Under the pieces are notes generated by a model. That model was not told the origin of the DNA. It worked only from the letters and a program-made list of their open reading frames with translations, and made no database searches. The translations under genes were made by a program, and so were the position numbers. A stretch of DNA of 7,583 nt. Origin: Comamonadaceae bacterium (lineage in GTDB: Bacteria; Pseudomonadota; Gammaproteobacteria; Burkholderiales; Burkholderiaceae_C). How positions within the stretch are numbered: position 1 is the stretch's first letter; every line of letters starts with the position of its first letter. Shown here in pieces: positions 6,278-7,583 of the stretch. Where the stretch lies: contig CANHGF010000112.1 in NCBI GenBank assembly GCA_947460065.1, forward strand, positions 1 to 7,583. The letters run 5' to 3'.

Positions 6278-7177
6278 ATGTCTTCCCCCTTGACCCCGGC
6301 AACCGTGCTGATGCTGAGCACAGCATCGCTGCTGTGGGCCTGCAATTCCCTGGTCGGCCGCTGGATCCATGAGCAGGTGCCGCCGCTGACGCTCAATTTG
6401 TTTCGCTGGGTCCTGGCCTTGCTGATCCTGCTGCCGCTGTCCTGGCGTTTTTTACGCCGCGATGGCCCGATCTGGCCCCACTGGCGCCGCCTGAGCCTGC
6501 TGGGCCTGATGAGCATAGGCGCCTACAACGCGCTGCAATACATGGCGCTACAGACCTCCACCGCTGTCAACGTCACCCTGGTGGCCGGCAGCATGCCGGT
6601 GTGGACGCTGCTGCTGGGGCGAATGCTGCACGCGCAAGTCATCACCAAGCGCCAATGGCTGGGCGCCCTGCTGTCCATCGCAGGGGTGCTGTTGGTGCTG
6701 TGCCGAGGCCAGTGGGCGGTCTTGCAGCAACTGCGCTTTGTGCCGGGAGACGCCTATGTCTTGCTGGCCACGCTGTGCTGGAGCGTCTACAGCTGGCTGC
6801 TGGCCAGACCGAGCGAGCCCCAAAGCCTGCGCAGCCACTGGGCCGCCTACCTCATGGCACAGGTGCTTTTTGGCCTGGTCTGGTCAGGACTGTTTGCTGG
6901 CGCCGAATGGACCCTGGGCTCGCCCAAAATCATCTGGAGCGCTCCGGTGGTGGCTGCCATCGTCTTCATTGCCGTCGGACCTGCGGTCCTGGCCTACCGG
7001 TTCTGGGGCATCGGGGTGCAACGCGCCGGCCCGCAGATCGCCTCGTTTTTCAGCAATCTGGCCCCGGTGTTCGCCGCCCTGTTGTCAACCGTCCTGCTCG
7101 GCGAGGCGCCGCAGCTCTACCACCTGCTGGCCTTCAGCATGATCGTCGGCGGCATTGTGGTGTCGTCGCGGCGCTGA
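6278..7177 (+). CDS. EamA/DMT-family inner-membrane transporter
   Basis: The product is a predicted inner-membrane permease of the drug/metabolite transporter superfamily, with substrate unknown; relatives export amino acids and other metabolites. The 299-residue protein has about ten hydrophobic segments, near residues 8-26, 38-57, 71-91, 97-117, 125-142, 157-176, 187-207, 221-243, 252-273 and 279-296. This is the two-times-five layout made by two EamA repeats. The signature NLAPVFAALLSTVLLGE (260-276) closes the second repeat. The first repeat shows ALQTSTAVNVTLVAGSMPVW (90-109). The ATG at 6278 is chosen because the protein then starts just before the first membrane segment; an in-frame ATG at 6218 would add twenty polar residues of no family likeness. 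The gene is divergent from the oxidoreductase gene across a 110-bp spacer. Typical 299-residue length, no damage seen. Confidence 0.9.
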   Translation: MSSPLTPATVLMLSTASLLWACNSLVGRWIHEQVPPLTLNLFRWVLALLILLPLSWRFLRRDGPIWPHWRRLSLLGLMSIGAYNALQYMALQTSTAVNVTLVAGSMPVWTLLLGRMLHAQVITKRQWLGALLSIAGVLLVLCRGQWAVLQQLRFVPGDAYVLLATLCWSVYSWLLARPSEPQSLRSHWAAYLMAQVLFGLVWSGLFAGAEWTLGSPKIIWSAPVVAAIVFIAVGPAVLAYRFWGIGVQRAGPQIASFFSNLAPVFAALLSTVLLGEAPQLYHLLAFSMIVGGIVVSSRR

Positions 7178-7234
7178 GCTGTTCAACGCTCCCAGTCAGC
7201 GCGATGAACAGGCGCCAAAGGCCCCATTGCGGTC

Positions 7235-7258
7235 GCGCTGGCTCAGTGGAGCCAGCGC
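7235..7258. terminator. Strong hairpin between EamA and Bug genes (first of two)
   Basis: GCGCTGGCTC (7235-7244) and GAGCCAGCGC (7249-7258) form a perfect 10-bp stem with a four-base AGTG loop. It lies in the spacer between two convergent genes, 57 bases past the EamA stop, where a bidirectional terminator is expected. There is no T-run on either strand, so a plain intrinsic terminator is not proven. Confidence 0.55.
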
Positions 7259-7259
7259 A

Positions 7260-7278
7260 TCAGGCCCTGAGGGCCTGA
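7260..7278. terminator. Second hairpin between EamA and Bug genes
   Basis: TCAGGCCC (7260-7267) and GGGCCTGA (7271-7278) form a perfect 8-bp stem with a three-base TGA loop. It begins one base after the preceding hairpin and ends 16 bases before the Bug stop codon. It is likely part of the same convergent termination region. No T-run follows. Confidence 0.5.
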
Positions 7279-7294
7279 CGATGACCACCGGATA

Positions 7295-7583
7295 TCAGGA
7301 GTCGGCCTTGAAGCCCAAGGCGCCGACCAGACGGCGACCCATGTCCGAATCGGCAGCCAGGCGGCGGCTGTGGTCGGCCACAGTGCTGGCCTCGATGTGG
7401 CCGGCCAAAGGGGTGACGAAATCGCGGATGTCCTGCTGGGCCATGGCGGCGCGCAAGGCGGCGTTGATCGCCTCACGGGTCGCATCGGAGATGCCAGCCG
7501 GCGCGAAAAAGCCAAACCATTCGCGCACCACCAGCTCGCCCTGCCCTTGTTCGCGATAAGTCGCCACCTCGGGCGTGTAGGGC
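7295..7583 (-). CDS. Bug-family (TctC-like) tripartite tricarboxylate transporter substrate-binding protein, C-terminal part
   Basis: The minus strand encodes the last 95 residues of a protein whose start lies beyond the right edge. It opens PYTPEVATYREQGQGELVVREWFGFFAPAG and ends GALGFKADS before a TGA. This matches the C-terminal lobe of Bug receptors: the P-EVATYREQG segment, the WFGFFAPAG strand, the amphipathic helix after it (DATREAINAALRAAM) and the terminal GF-ADS. Such proteins are periplasmic and bind carboxylates or other small organic acids, usually for a TctAB permease and often as orphans. The expected N-terminal signal peptide is outside the window. The gene is convergent with the EamA gene. 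The ligand cannot be predicted from this part. Confidence 0.85.
   Translation of the reverse strand, partial: PYTPEVATYREQGQGELVVREWFGFFAPAGISDATREAINAALRAAMAQQDIRDFVTPLAGHIEASTVADHSRRLAADSDMGRRLVGALGFKADS

Overview
The window looks like ordinary chromosomal DNA from a GC-rich betaproteobacterium, most likely Burkholderiales and close to Comamonadaceae. The grounds are the ribF-ileS-lspA order, the style of the proteins (for example an IleS editing site reading PAYGVDDF, and a RibF kinase motif reading GFRTLN), and a Bug-type periplasmic binding protein at the right edge, a family greatly expanded in that order. No tRNA, rRNA, CRISPR array or transposase gene was seen.

Layout, left to right. 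The 5' part of an HNH endonuclease-like gene runs leftwards off the window (1-281, minus). A 145-bp divergent spacer with a GC-rich hairpin and an AT-rich dyad follows. Then comes a rightward cluster: ribF (427-1449, FMN/FAD synthesis), a 135-bp spacer with an inverted repeat, ileS (1585-4437, isoleucyl-tRNA synthetase), and lspA (4437-4937, signal peptidase II), which overlaps the ileS stop by one base. The group ends in a hairpin and two tandem REPIN-like elements (4990-5060 and 5089-5160). Convergent to it is a zeta-crystallin-type quinone oxidoreductase gene (5172-6167, minus). Divergent from that is an EamA/DMT-family inner-membrane transporter gene (6278-7177, plus). Two adjacent strong hairpins (7235-7278) separate it from the 3' end of a convergent Bug receptor gene (7295-7583, minus, cut by the window edge).

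How the genes relate. ribF, ileS and lspA form the conserved housekeeping cluster known from many proteobacteria: flavin cofactor synthesis, tRNA charging and lipoprotein maturation. They share an orientation but not a pathway. The quinone reductase, EamA exporter and Bug protein are accessory metabolic and transport genes, each apparently its own transcription unit, with no visible link to one another.

I found no convincing new multi-gene system. The most interesting non-coding signal is the pair of tandem inverted REP doublets between lspA and the oxidoreductase gene. Their four arms keep the same hairpin plan, and one diverged arm keeps its pairing through compensatory changes. Other points worth a look are the altered flavokinase motif of RibF, the inverted repeat before ileS, and the tandem hairpins before the Bug gene.
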